A stretch of 55,079 bases of DNA from Collinsella sp. (GTDB lineage Bacteria > Actinomycetota > Coriobacteriia > Coriobacteriales > Coriobacteriaceae): NCBI GenBank assembly GCA_018382295.1, contig JAGZQF010000007.1:1-55079 (forward strand). The letters run 5' to 3'. Under the pieces are notes generated by a model. The model did no database searches. It saw nothing but the letters and a program-made list of their open reading frames with translations, and had not been told where the DNA came from. The translations under genes were made by a program, and so were the position numbers. This document shows, piece after piece, positions 40,492 through 49,156 of this stretch (its first letter is position 1; every line of letters starts with the position of its first letter).

Positions 40492-40508
40492 GGGCACATA
40501 CAAGTTTA

Positions 40509-40546
40509 AAAACGCCGCCTGTGAGCACCATCACAAGCGGCGTTTT
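40509..40546. terminator. Terminator after nhaA
   Basis: AAAACGCCGC pairs with GCGGCGTTTT, with an inner GTGA/TCAC. A on one side and T on the other let it work both ways. Confidence 0.9.
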
Positions 40547-40574
40547 AGTCATTGGGGACGTTCTTAAATGACTA
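40546..40574. repeat. GGGACGTTC repeat, family D copy 3
   Basis: TAGTCATTGGGGACGTTCTT continues AAATGACTA. TAGTCATT and AATGACTA form 8-bp arms. The minus strand repeats most of 21893-21934. It lies just before the stop of the next minus-strand gene. Confidence 0.75.
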
Positions 40575-40577
40575 GGT

Positions 40578-40832
40578 TTATTCCACGGTGCCGTAGACGG
40601 CGCCCCAGCCGTGGGCGGCCAAGGCGGAATTGAGCTGGTCGCAAAGTGACTGGCGGTCGTAATAGCCGGGCGGTAGCAGGTTGACGATCTCCATGAGATC
40701 GGGGGCCAGGTCCAAGATTTCGGCCTGTACGATCAGATCCAGGCGGTCGATGGCGTGGCGGTCGTAAAACAGTCCGTCGACCAGGCGCTGCAGGTCGCCG
40801 AATTCCTCGGCCTGGAACGATCCGTACTCCAT
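40578..40832 (-). CDS. Small acidic protein, unknown function
   Basis: 84 residues, mostly helical and acidic: MEYGSFQAEEFGDLQRLVDGL, LDLIVQAEILDLAPDLMEIVNLLPPGYYDRQ and a C-terminal AAHGWGAVYGTVE. No signal or membrane helix. An excellent AAGGAGG site precedes the ATG at 40832, which supports a real gene. A start at 40862 would put that site inside the gene. I do not recognise the family. Confidence 0.72.
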   Translation of the reverse strand: MEYGSFQAEEFGDLQRLVDGLFYDRHAIDRLDLIVQAEILDLAPDLMEIVNLLPPGYYDRQSLCDQLNSALAAHGWGAVYGTVE

Positions 40833-40982
40833 AGTGCCTCCTTGGGCGCCCCACGCCGGCATGCGCGGCGATTCGTAATTTATTGCGATGGACTTAATCT
40901 ATCACGGCTTCATAACGTTGTGGCGGTGGCGGTCTATACTTAGACGAACTGCAACGTACCGCTTCGCGAAAGGTCGCACCCC

Positions 40983-42287
40983 ATGCAGACGATCTACCAG
41001 AAGATGGAAACCACCGAACTCGATGCCGCCATCGAGGCACTCAAAGCCGAGGTCGCCGAGGTCAAGGCCAAGGGCCTGGCGCTCGATATGGCCCGCGGCA
41101 AGCCGTCGCCCGCCCAGGTGGACATCTCGCGCCCCATGCTCGATATCCTCAACGCCGACGCCGATCTGCACGATGGCAACGTCGATTGTTCCAACTACGG
41201 CTGCTTCGAGGGTATTCCTTCGGCACGCAAGCTGGCAGGGGAGTTTCTGGGCTGCCCCGCCGAGCAGACGCTCGTGCTGGGTTCGTCGAGCCTGCTGATC
41301 GAGCATGACATCGCCGGCATGTTCTGGCGTTGCGGCTCGTGCGACAGCGAGCCCTGGGACGCCTACGAGGCCGCGCACGACGGCAAGAAGGTCAAGTTCC
41401 TGTGCCCCGTTCCCGGCTACGATCGCCACTTTGGTATCACCGCCGACTTGGGCATCGAGAACGTCCCCGTCGCGATGACTGACAACGGCCCCGACATGGA
41501 CGAGATCGAGCGCCTCGTTGCCGCCGACGATTCCATCAAGGGTATCTGGTGCGTGCCCAAGTATTCCAACCCCACGGGCATCACCTTTAGCGAGGATACC
41601 GTGCGCCGCCTGGTCGAGATGCCCACAGCCGCGCCCGATTTCCGTATCTTCTGGGACAACGCCTACTGCGTGCACGACCTGTACGACGAGACCGACGAGC
41701 TCGCAAACATCTTTGACCTCGCTCGCGCGGCGGGCACCGAGGACCGCGTGGTGGCCTTTGCCTCGACGTCCAAGATCACCTTCCCGGGCGCCGGCATCGG
41801 CTTTATCGGTGCGAGCCCCGCGGTCATCGCCGAGTTCTCCAAGCGCCTGAAGGCCGGCCTCATCAGCGCCGACAAGCTCAACCAGCTGCGTCACGTGCGC
41901 TTCCTTCCTACCATCGAGGCGGTCAAGGAGCACATGAAAAAGCATGCCGAGTTCCTGCGTCCGCGCTTTGAGGCCGTCGAGCGCAAGCTCACCGAGGGCT
42001 TGGGCGACACGGGCTGCGCCACTTGGACGCACCCCCGCGGCGGCTACTTTGTAAGCTTCGATGGCCCCGAGGGCTCGGCCCAGAAGGTAGCCGCGCTTTG
42101 CGCCGACCTGGGCGTCAAGCTCACGCCGGCCGGTGCTACCTGGCCCTATGGCAAGGACCCGCGCGACACTAACATCCGCATCGCGCCGAGCTATCCCACG
42201 GTCGAGGACCTGGAGGCCGCGCTCGATGTGCTGGTGCTGGCCGTTAAGCTTGTCGCTGCCGAGCTTGCGCGTGCCGAGCGCGCCTAA
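40983..42287 (+). CDS. Aspartate aminotransferase, class Ic type
   Basis: PLP enzyme that moves amino groups between aspartate and 2-oxoglutarate. The 434-residue protein belongs to the MocR-related, 'Asp_aminotransf' branch, as shown by LALDMARGKPSPAQVDISRPML near the start, GSSSLLIEHDI, VPKYSNPTGITF, WDNAYCVHDL and the PLP lysine in FASTSKITFPGAGIGF. The C-terminal arginine site lies in IRIAPSYP. TATACT at 40935-40940 may be its -10 box; GAAAGGTCGCACCCC precedes the ATG. Confidence 0.9.
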   Translation: MQTIYQKMETTELDAAIEALKAEVAEVKAKGLALDMARGKPSPAQVDISRPMLDILNADADLHDGNVDCSNYGCFEGIPSARKLAGEFLGCPAEQTLVLGSSSLLIEHDIAGMFWRCGSCDSEPWDAYEAAHDGKKVKFLCPVPGYDRHFGITADLGIENVPVAMTDNGPDMDEIERLVAADDSIKGIWCVPKYSNPTGITFSEDTVRRLVEMPTAAPDFRIFWDNAYCVHDLYDETDELANIFDLARAAGTEDRVVAFASTSKITFPGAGIGFIGASPAVIAEFSKRLKAGLISADKLNQLRHVRFLPTIEAVKEHMKKHAEFLRPRFEAVERKLTEGLGDTGCATWTHPRGGYFVSFDGPEGSAQKVAALCADLGVKLTPAGATWPYGKDPRDTNIRIAPSYPTVEDLEAALDVLVLAVKLVAAELARAERA

Positions 42288-42353
42288 CGCCTAGGGCCCC
42301 GCAAGTTCGCGCCCAGTACTATCAGCACTCTCGATTCGCAAAGGAGCGTATAC

Positions 42354-42668
42354 ATGGATTTGGGTATTTCCACCAACCCCACGCCGGAGCTCTACACCAT
42401 TAAGGTAACCGGCGAGATCGATATCTCTAACGCCGATAGCCTGCGCAATGCCATCGACCTGGCGCTCGAGCAGCCCACTGAGGCCGTTGAGCTCGATTTT
42501 GCCCAGGTGAGCTACATCGATTCGACGGGCATTGGCGTGCTCGTGGGCGCCGCACACCACGCGGTCGACCACGGCAAGCGCTTTAGCTGCACCAATGTGC
42601 AGCCCCCGGTGATGCGCGTGGTTCAGCTGTTGGGTGTCGACCAGGAGATTTCGATCACCGCTGCATAA
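42354..42668 (+). CDS. STAS-domain anti-sigma factor antagonist
   Basis: 104-residue single STAS domain like SpoIIAA/RsbV. The regulatory Ser is residue 57 in SYIDSTGIGVLVGAAH. Family members release a sigma factor by binding its anti-sigma kinase when unphosphorylated. No anti-sigma kinase or sigma gene is adjacent, so its partner is elsewhere. AAAGGAGCGTATAC precedes the ATG. Confidence 0.88.
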   Translation: MDLGISTNPTPELYTIKVTGEIDISNADSLRNAIDLALEQPTEAVELDFAQVSYIDSTGIGVLVGAAHHAVDHGKRFSCTNVQPPVMRVVQLLGVDQEISITAA

Positions 42669-42717
42669 TCTTTGCCCCCAAAAGGGCGTGCCGTTTGGCA
42701 TATGTTTGTGATGCGCT

Positions 42718-42746
42718 CGGACGTTTTGGCGTCCGGTCGCTATACT
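42718..42746 (+). promoter_or_regulatory. Palindrome and -10 box before tatA
   Basis: CGGACG-TTTTGG-CGTCCG (42718-42735) lies six bases before TATACT (42741-42746), where the -35 region should be. It may be an operator, or the end of a terminator for the STAS gene. Confidence 0.45.
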
Positions 42747-42821
42747 TGACCGAATGAATAGACGAGTTCCGGCCGAATGGCGCGGTGCGGGCTCGACTCA
42801 CATCGAGCCTTGGAGGTATGT

Positions 42822-43415
42822 GTGTTTGGTATTGGAGAGGGTGAGCTCGCGATCATCGTGGTCTTCGGCTTTTTGCTGTTTGGCCCGGATAAGCTCCCGC
42901 AGATGGGCCGCACGATCGGCCGTGCCATCCGTCAGTTCCGCGAGACGCAGGAAAAGATGACGGCCGTTGTTCAGTCCGAGATTATCGATCCGGTGAGCGA
43001 GGCCGCGTCGGCCCCGGTCAAGCCCAAGAAGGCTGCTGCGACCGACGACGATTCCGATGCGGACGAGGATGCCGCCGAGACGGCAGCGCCCGCCAAGAAG
43101 GAGACCTTTGCCGAGCGTCGCGCCCGTCTTGCTGCCGAGAAGGCCGCAAGCGAGAGTGCCGCTGAGGGAGAAGGTGCTGCCGAGGAGGCTGAAGCCGAGG
43201 GTCCCGAACCCGCCGCTGCCGGGTCCGAGGCTGCAGCCGCTGTCGAGCCCGCTCCTGCCGCCGAGCCCGAGCCCGAGCCGGCAGAGCCCACGACGGCTGA
43301 CCTCTACGCCCGTCGTCCCCGCAAGCGCAAGGCCGTCGTCGACCAGCTCGCTCGCGAGCTCGAGGCCGAGGATGACACCGCTGCTGCCGACGCTCCGAAG
43401 GGAGGCGATGAGTAA
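42822..43415 (+). CDS. Twin-arginine translocase subunit TatA/TatB
   Basis: Small-pore or receptor subunit for export of folded proteins. Of 197 residues, the N-terminal hairpin is typical: FGIGEGELAIIVVFGFLLFGPDKLPQMG (helix 6-20, then an amphipathic helix GRTIGRAIRQFRETQE). The rest is a long low-complexity tail rich in Ala, Glu and Pro, with a basic patch RRPRKRKAVVDQ near the end. The start is GTG 42822, five bases after GGAGG. It overlaps tatC by one base. TatA and TatB cannot be told apart here. Confidence 0.88.
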   Translation: MFGIGEGELAIIVVFGFLLFGPDKLPQMGRTIGRAIRQFRETQEKMTAVVQSEIIDPVSEAASAPVKPKKAAATDDDSDADEDAAETAAPAKKETFAERRARLAAEKAASESAAEGEGAAEEAEAEGPEPAAAGSEAAAAVEPAPAAEPEPEPAEPTTADLYARRPRKRKAVVDQLARELEAEDDTAAADAPKGGDE

Positions 43416-44206
43416 TGCCTATCGGACCTGCGCGAATGCCGCTCTTCGATCACCTGGGAGAACTCCGTCGCCGCCTGACCATCGTGGTCGTGTCGGTGTT
43501 TGCCGCAGCCATCGTGCTGTATTTCGCCACGCCTGTTGTGCTCGACATCCTAGAAGATCCCATCCGCTCCTTTGTGCCGGACGGTAAGTTCTACATCACC
43601 ACCACGCTCGGCGGCTTTGGCTTGCGCTTCTCGCTGGCCATCAAGATGGCCGTGGTCATGTGCACGCCCATGATCATCTGGCAGATTCTGGCATTTTTCC
43701 TGCCGGCGCTTCGCCCCAACGAGCGCAAGTGGGTCGTGCCCACGGTGCTCGCCTCGACGGTGCTGTTCTTCCTGGGCGCTATCTTTTGCTACTTCATAAT
43801 CATCCCTGCGGGCTTTGAGTGGCTCATCGGCGAAACCTCGGCCGTCGCTACGGCGCTGCCCGACCTGGAGAACTACGTCAACATGGAGCTGCTCTTTATG
43901 ATCGGCTTTGGTGTGGCGTTTGAGCTGCCGCTCATCATCTTCTACCTGTCCGTCTTCCACATCGTTTCCTACGCGGCCTTCCGCAGCGCCTGGCGCTACG
44001 TGTACGTAGGCCTGCTCGTGGGTTCGGCTGTGATCACGCCCGACGGATCGCCCGTCACCCTGGGCCTTATGTACGGCGCCCTGCTCTCGCTCTACGAGAT
44101 TTCGCTCGCCATCGCCCGTGTGGTCATTACCGCGCGCGAGGGCAAGGAGGGCTTGTTTGTGAGTCGTCTGGACCTGTTCTCGGACGATGAGGACGACGAG
44201 GAGTAA
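43415..44206 (+). CDS. tatC: Twin-arginine translocase subunit TatC
   Basis: Receptor for twin-arginine signal peptides, with six membrane helices. It has 263 residues. Motifs: FDHLGELRRRLTIV, FYITTTLGGFGLRFSLAIKMA, PALRPNERKWV, FELPLIIFYLS and VGSAVITPDGSPVTLGLMYGALLSLYEISL. The tail is strongly acidic (SDDEDDEE). It starts on the last base of the TatA/B stop codon, so the two are translationally coupled. hypA follows after six bases. Confidence 0.96.
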   Translation: MPIGPARMPLFDHLGELRRRLTIVVVSVFAAAIVLYFATPVVLDILEDPIRSFVPDGKFYITTTLGGFGLRFSLAIKMAVVMCTPMIIWQILAFFLPALRPNERKWVVPTVLASTVLFFLGAIFCYFIIIPAGFEWLIGETSAVATALPDLENYVNMELLFMIGFGVAFELPLIIFYLSVFHIVSYAAFRSAWRYVYVGLLVGSAVITPDGSPVTLGLMYGALLSLYEISLAIARVVITAREGKEGLFVSRLDLFSDDEDDEE

Positions 44207-44212
44207 ATCGGT

Positions 44213-44569
44213 ATGCACGAGGTTGGCATTGTCAACGGCATACTCGATACAGTGATTCGCGCGGCGCGTGGGGCGGGGGCCTCGCGCGCCGTTTTGGTTA
44301 CGCTGCGTATCGGGGATATGACCGAGGTCGTGCGCGAGGCGCTCGACTTTGCGTGGGAGACGTTTCGTGACGAGGACCCGCTCACGCGCGGCTGCGAGCT
44401 TGCCGTGGAGGAGGTCCATCCACAAAGCGAGTGCTTGGACTGCGGTGAGGTCTTTGAGCACGACCGTTTCCACTGTCGCTGTCCCCAGTGTGGTGGTGCC
44501 AGCGTGCGCCTACTGCACGGCCGCGAGCTCGATATCGCGAGTATCGAAATCGAAACCCCCGACGATTAG
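44213..44569 (+). CDS. hypA: Hydrogenase nickel incorporation protein HypA
   Basis: Metallochaperone that brings nickel to the [NiFe]-hydrogenase large subunit with HypB. It has 118 residues. The nickel site is the N-terminal MHEVGIVNGI. The zinc site uses cysteines in ECLDCGEV and RCPQCGG. It directly follows tatC, so export and hydrogenase maturation are likely cotranscribed. Confidence 0.95.
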   Translation: MHEVGIVNGILDTVIRAARGAGASRAVLVTLRIGDMTEVVREALDFAWETFRDEDPLTRGCELAVEEVHPQSECLDCGEVFEHDRFHCRCPQCGGASVRLLHGRELDIASIEIETPDD

Positions 44570-44624
44570 CCCGCTAGCCATCTAGTGATGGGGTATAAAG
44601 GGGCCAAAGTAAGGAGCGCTAAGT

Positions 44625-45308
44625 ATGGCCGAGAAAACGATTGATATCGCATCGCCGATTCTGTCGCGCAACGAGCGCCTGGCAGATCAGCTGCGTCAGC
44701 GATTTAATGAGACAAACACCTATGTGATCAACGTCTTGTCGAGCCCCGGTTCGGGCAAGACCACCACGATCCTGGGCACTAACGAGCGCCTGCGCGACAA
44801 GGCTGGCCTGCGCTGTGCCGTCATCGAGGGCGATATCGCCTCGGATGTCGATGCCATCACCATGAAGGAAGCCGGCATGCCCGCCATCCAGATCAACACG
44901 GGCGGCCTGTGCCACCTCGAGGGCAACATGATCATGGAGGCCGTTGACGCGTTCGACCAGGCCGTCGGTCTGGAGAACATCGACGTCATCTTTATCGAAA
45001 ATGTGGGCAACCTAGTCTGCCCGGTCGACTTTGACCTGGGCGAGAACCTGTCCATCATGATTCTCTCGGTGCCCGAGGGCGACGACAAGCCCATCAAGTA
45101 CCCGGGCATCTTCCAGCACGCCGGCGCGCAGCTGCTCAATAAGGTCGACGTGGCCCCGGCTTTCGATTTTGACATGGATAGGTATACTAAGACACTCGAT
45201 GACCTCAATCCGCAGGCGCCGCGTTTTGCCGTGAGCGCGCGCAAGGGCGAGGGCATGGATGCCTGGTGTGATTGGCTCATCGGGCAGATTGAGCAAGCAA
45301 GGGCGTAA
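44625..45308 (+). CDS. hypB: Hydrogenase nickel incorporation GTPase HypB
   Basis: GTPase that powers nickel insertion. The 227-residue protein has the P-loop LSSPGSGKTT (39-48), the metal site CAVIEGDIASDVDA, QINTGGLCHLEGNM, IDVIFIENVGNLVCPVDFDLGE and the guanine-binding NKVDV. It lacks the N-terminal His-rich nickel store. GGGTATAAAGG just upstream could be an extra promoter. AAGGAGCGCTAAGT precedes the ATG. Confidence 0.95.
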   Translation: MAEKTIDIASPILSRNERLADQLRQRFNETNTYVINVLSSPGSGKTTTILGTNERLRDKAGLRCAVIEGDIASDVDAITMKEAGMPAIQINTGGLCHLEGNMIMEAVDAFDQAVGLENIDVIFIENVGNLVCPVDFDLGENLSIMILSVPEGDDKPIKYPGIFQHAGAQLLNKVDVAPAFDFDMDRYTKTLDDLNPQAPRFAVSARKGEGMDAWCDWLIGQIEQARA

Positions 45309-45362
45309 GTCGGCCGCCATACGGGCGGGCGTAGCCGCAGAGATACGAGATAGGAGCCTCTT

Positions 45363-47957
45363 TTGAAGCTCATCATCGCCGAGAAAAACGACGCCGCGCG
45401 TCAGATCGCCGAGCGGCTGTCCACGGGCAAGCCCAAAAAGGACAAGGTGTACAACACCGCCATCTACCGTTTTGAGTGGAAGGGCGAGGAGTGCGTGACG
45501 ATCGGTCTTGCCGGTCACATCCTTGCGCCCGATTTTTGCGACAGCGTGCTGTTCGATAAAAAGCTGGGTTGGTATTCGGTCACCGAGGACGGCGAGATGC
45601 TGCCGGCCGACATGCCCGATGGCCTGGCGCGTCCGCCCTACGACACCAAGCGCAAGCCGTTCCTTGCCGATGGCATTTCCATCAAGGGCTGGAAGCTCGA
45701 GAGCCTGCCTTACCTCACCTGGGCACCCGTCATTAAGCTGCCGGCCGAGAAGGAGCTCATTCGCTCGCTCAAGAACCTTGCCAAGAAGTCTGACAGCGTC
45801 ATCATCGCCACGGACTTCGACCGCGAGGGCGAGCTGATTGGCTCGGATGCTCTCAACAAGGTGCGCGAGGTTGCGCCGGACTTGCCGGTCGCCCGCGCCC
45901 AGTACTCTTCGTTTACCAAGGCCGAGATCACGCACGCCTTCGATAATCTCGTCACGCTCGACCAGAATCTGGCCGACGCCGGCGAGAGCCGTCAGCACAT
46001 CGACCTCATTTGGGGCGCGGTGCTCACACGCTACCTGACGCTCGCCAAGTTTGGCGGCTTTGGTAACGTGCGCTCTGCCGGCCGCGTGCAGACGCCGACG
46101 CTCGCCCTGGTGGTCGAGCGCGAGCGCGAGCGCATGGCGTTTGTGCCCGAGGACTATTGGCAGATTCGCGGCATGGGCGCCGCACAGGGTGCTGCCGAGG
46201 ACGACCGCTTTAAGATCGCGCACAAGACGGCGCGTTTTACCGACAAGGATGCTGCCGAGACGGCGTACGGCCACGTTGACGGCGCTACGACGGCGACCGT
46301 CGCCGCGGTGACCAAGCGCTCGCGTAAGCAGCAGCCGCCCACGCCGTTTGCGACCACCTCGCTGCAGGCTGCCGCTGCGGCCGAGGGCATCTCGCCTGCG
46401 CGTACCATGCGCATCGCCGAGTCCCTCTACATGGCCGGCCTCATCAGCTACCCGCGTGTCGACAATACCGTGTACCCCGCGACGCTCGATCTGGGCGCCG
46501 TGGTGAGCGACCTGGCAAAGATCAATCCAGCGCTGGCGCCCGTGTGCAAAAAGGTACTCGCCGGTCCCATGAAGCCCACGCGCGGCAAGGTCGAGACCAC
46601 CGACCACCCGCCTATCTATCCCACGGGCGAGGGTGATCCGTCCACGCTCGACGGCGGCCAGCGCAAGCTCTACGACCTTATCGCCCGTCGCTTCCTGGCA
46701 ACGCTCATGGGTCCCGCGACCATCGAGAACACCAAGCTCGAGCTCGACGTCAACGGCGAGCCGTTCGTGGCTTCTGGTGACGTGCTCGTGACCCCGGGTT
46801 TCCGCGAGGCATACCCGTACGGCCTTAAGCGCGACGAGCAGATGCCGCCGCTGGAGCAGGGCGATACGGTCGACGTGTTCGACATTAAGCTCGAGGCCAA
46901 GCAGACCGAGCCGCCCGCGCGCTACAGCCAGGGCAAACTCGTGCAGGAGATGGAGAAGCGCGGCCTGGGTACCAAGTCCACGCGCGCGAGCATCATCGAG
47001 CGCCTGTATGCCGTGCGCTACCTCAAAAACGATCCCGTGGAGCCGAGTCAGCTGGGTATCGCCATCATTGACGCGCTGACGCAGTTTGCCCCGCGCATCA
47101 CGAGCCCTGATATGACCAGCGAGCTCGATGGCGATATGACCCGCGTGGAGCGCGGCGAGGATACCGAAGAGCATGTCGTGACGCACTCGCGCGCACTGCT
47201 GGCTGGCGTGCTCGACGAGCTGCTCAAGCACACGCAGGAGCTGGGCGACGCCATCAGCGACGCCGTCACGGCCGATGCGCGCGTGGGCGCCTGCCCCAAG
47301 TGCGGCAAGGACCTGGTTATGAAGACGAGCGCCAAGACCCGCGGCAGCTTCATTGGCTGCATGGGCTGGCCCGACTGCGACGTGACCTATCCGGTGCCGA
47401 GCGGCGTCAAGGTGAGCCCACTCGAGGGTGAGGCGGCCGTGTGCCCCGAGTGCGGCGCGCCGCGCATTAAGTGCCAGCCGTTCCGCCAGAAGGCCTTCGA
47501 GATTTGCGTGAACCCCACGTGCCCCACCAACTACGAGCCCGACCTTAAGGTGGGCGAGTGCAAGGTGTGCGCCGAGGCAGGACGCCACGGCGACCTGATC
47601 GCGCACAAGAGTGAAAAGAGCGGCAAGCGCTTTATCCGCTGCACCAACTACGATGATTGCGGCGTGAGCTATCCGCTGCCGGCACGTGGCAAGCTCGAGG
47701 CGACGGGTGAGACCTGTCCCGAGTGCGGCGCTCCCATCGTGGTGGTCAACACGGCGCGCGGCCCGTGGCGTATCTGCGTCAACATGGACTGCCCGACCAA
47801 GGAGAAGAAGCCCGCCCGCGGCCGCAAGACCACGACCAAGGCGAGCACGGCGAAGAAGACCACGGCAGCAAAGAAGACTTCGACCGCCAAGAAGTCGACT
47901 GCCAAGAAGGCTACCGCGAAAAAGACGACCACCAAGAAGCCAGCTGCCGACAAGTAG
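45363..47957 (+). CDS. Type IA DNA topoisomerase, archaeal topoisomerase I type
   Basis: Relaxes negative supercoils by cutting one strand. It has 864 residues. The Toprim domain has LIIAEKNDAARQIAERL and ATDFDREGELIG. The core has NLADAGESRQHIDLIWGAVLTRYLTLA and RSAGRVQTPTLALVVERE, a pattern typical of archaeal enzymes. The active Tyr is residue 363 in GLISYPRVDNTVYP. At least three Cys4 zinc modules follow (CPKCGKD...GCMGWPDC, CPECGAP, CTNYDDC), then a tail of Lys, Thr and Ala. The start is TTG 45363 after AGGAGCCTCT. Confidence 0.9.
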   Translation: MKLIIAEKNDAARQIAERLSTGKPKKDKVYNTAIYRFEWKGEECVTIGLAGHILAPDFCDSVLFDKKLGWYSVTEDGEMLPADMPDGLARPPYDTKRKPFLADGISIKGWKLESLPYLTWAPVIKLPAEKELIRSLKNLAKKSDSVIIATDFDREGELIGSDALNKVREVAPDLPVARAQYSSFTKAEITHAFDNLVTLDQNLADAGESRQHIDLIWGAVLTRYLTLAKFGGFGNVRSAGRVQTPTLALVVERERERMAFVPEDYWQIRGMGAAQGAAEDDRFKIAHKTARFTDKDAAETAYGHVDGATTATVAAVTKRSRKQQPPTPFATTSLQAAAAAEGISPARTMRIAESLYMAGLISYPRVDNTVYPATLDLGAVVSDLAKINPALAPVCKKVLAGPMKPTRGKVETTDHPPIYPTGEGDPSTLDGGQRKLYDLIARRFLATLMGPATIENTKLELDVNGEPFVASGDVLVTPGFREAYPYGLKRDEQMPPLEQGDTVDVFDIKLEAKQTEPPARYSQGKLVQEMEKRGLGTKSTRASIIERLYAVRYLKNDPVEPSQLGIAIIDALTQFAPRITSPDMTSELDGDMTRVERGEDTEEHVVTHSRALLAGVLDELLKHTQELGDAISDAVTADARVGACPKCGKDLVMKTSAKTRGSFIGCMGWPDCDVTYPVPSGVKVSPLEGEAAVCPECGAPRIKCQPFRQKAFEICVNPTCPTNYEPDLKVGECKVCAEAGRHGDLIAHKSEKSGKRFIRCTNYDDCGVSYPLPARGKLEATGETCPECGAPIVVVNTARGPWRICVNMDCPTKEKKPARGRKTTTKASTAKKTTAAKKTSTAKKSTAKKATAKKTTTKKPAADK

Positions 47958-47980
47958 CGGTGCAGCCGAAACATTGCCCA

Positions 47981-48020
47981 AAAAAACGAGCGAGGACCCC
48001 ACGATCCTCGCTCGTTTTTT
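47981..48020. terminator. Terminator after the topoisomerase gene
   Basis: A perfect 16-bp stem (47981-47996 with 48005-48020) with A6 and T6 at its ends can work in both directions between convergent genes. Confidence 0.94.
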
Positions 48021-48022
48021 GA

Positions 48023-48080
48023 CCGGCAGTTAGGGACGTTCCTTTTCTGCCGGCAGTTTAGGAACGTCCCTAACTGCCGG
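48023..48080. repeat. GGGACGTTC palindrome, family D copy 4
   Basis: CCGGCAGTTAGGGACGTTCC (48023-48042) has a perfect reverse complement at 48061-48080. The 18-base spacer contains the small palindrome CTGCCGGCAG. Parts match 24081-24132. Confidence 0.88.
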
Positions 48081-48098
48081 CTCGGGAACGACAAAGCG

Positions 48099-49088
48099 CT
48101 AGTTCACTTCGACGGGTTTGGCGCCGGGGTAGCGCTCCTCAAAGTCTAGGCGGTACTTATTGTCATTGGTGCCCGCCACGTTGTCGCGCGACAGCGGCGC
48201 CACGATCTCATTCTTGTGATCCGCAGGCTTGGTGTATTTCAGGCTGATCTCCCAGGCATCACAGATTGCGTCAATGCGGTGATCCAGGTCGTCGTACAGG
48301 GCGATGATGTCCTTCCAGGAGCTGTAGTTCTTGGAGCTCGTCGGAACGTCTAGGTCCTCGACGATGTCGTAATACTGCTCGATGGTGTCCTCCGTGCGCT
48401 CGGCGACGTCGGCGAGATTTTGACGGGCGGTTCGATCCTCTTCCAGATAACTGCCGTTGAAGTTCTGCGCGCAGCCACGGACGTAGTTGTCGAGGTCTTC
48501 GAGCAGGTCGTAGTATTCGCTCAGTCGGCGGTAGAGATTCTGCTCGGAGAGCGTTGCTTCGCCGCCATCCTCGTCGTCATCGTCATCGTCGTCATCGTCG
48601 TACAGGCTGTTGGGATCGCCGAGAGGCTTTAGGTCATCGTCGTCGACGTCATGGTGCAGCTTAGCTACCTCGGCAGTCGTCTGCGTGGCGGCGTTGTCGA
48701 AAGGCTTGATCACAAAGAAAACGACCAGGGCGATGATGATCGCCACCAGCACAACGATAACGGCGATAAGCGGCCCGATGCCGCTCTTTTTGGGAGCGGG
48801 GGTCTGTGGCGAAGCGGGCGCGTATGCGGGAGCCGGCTGCTGTTGGGGCGAGCCGCTCGCGACGGGTATGCGCTGCGTGGTCTCGACGGCCGCGGGGCTT
48901 GCGGCGGGGTCGGGGCGATAGGCGAGGGGGTCGTCCGCCTTGGCTTGCGGCGTATCAAGGGAGCCGGTCTGCTCAAAAGCGGGCTGGCTATCGCTCGCGG
49001 CTGTTTGCTCAACGGGTGCACCGCACGAGGTGCAGAACTTGGCATTATCTGCAAGAAGCTTGCCGCACGAGGCGCAATACCGAGACAT
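48099..49088 (-). CDS. Zinc-ribbon single-pass membrane protein
   Basis: 329 residues. A cytoplasmic zinc ribbon at the N-terminus uses Cys 5, 8, 19 and 22 (YCASCGK...FCTSCGA). A Pro/Ala/Gln-rich linker leads to one membrane helix (103-127, IGPLIAVIVVLVAIIIALVVFFV). Outside are an unbroken run of acidic residues (Asp-rich, about 163-175) and a helical region with many Tyr and Asp (YYDLLEDLDNYVRG...). Function unknown. AAAGGAG precedes the ATG at 49088. The Asp run is encoded by a simple GAC/GAT tract, which may vary in length. Confidence 0.8.
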   Translation of the reverse strand: MSRYCASCGKLLADNAKFCTSCGAPVEQTAASDSQPAFEQTGSLDTPQAKADDPLAYRPDPAASPAAVETTQRIPVASGSPQQQPAPAYAPASPQTPAPKKSGIGPLIAVIVVLVAIIIALVVFFVIKPFDNAATQTTAEVAKLHHDVDDDDLKPLGDPNSLYDDDDDDDDDEDGGEATLSEQNLYRRLSEYYDLLEDLDNYVRGCAQNFNGSYLEEDRTARQNLADVAERTEDTIEQYYDIVEDLDVPTSSKNYSSWKDIIALYDDLDHRIDAICDAWEISLKYTKPADHKNEIVAPLSRDNVAGTNDNKYRLDFEERYPGAKPVEVN

Positions 49089-49156
49089 TGCCACTCCTTT
49101 CGCCACATTTCAATGCAATACGACGATTATACCCAGCGCACAAAATTCCCCATCAT

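Noticed and set aside
38866..40503. Minus-strand frame of 545 codons
   Set aside because: It is antisense to nhaA and crosses the ppaC-nhaA gap and the nhaA leader hairpin. No protein motifs.
45012..48002. Minus-strand frame of 996 codons
   Set aside because: It is antisense to hypB and the topoisomerase gene, whose protein motifs are clear. Composition is typical of a mirror frame.
48565..48603. Microsatellite or small CRISPR-like tract (GTC/ATC repeats)
   Set aside because: It is the coding run for consecutive Asp residues in the zinc-ribbon membrane protein. No CRISPR-like repeat-spacer pattern was seen anywhere in the window.
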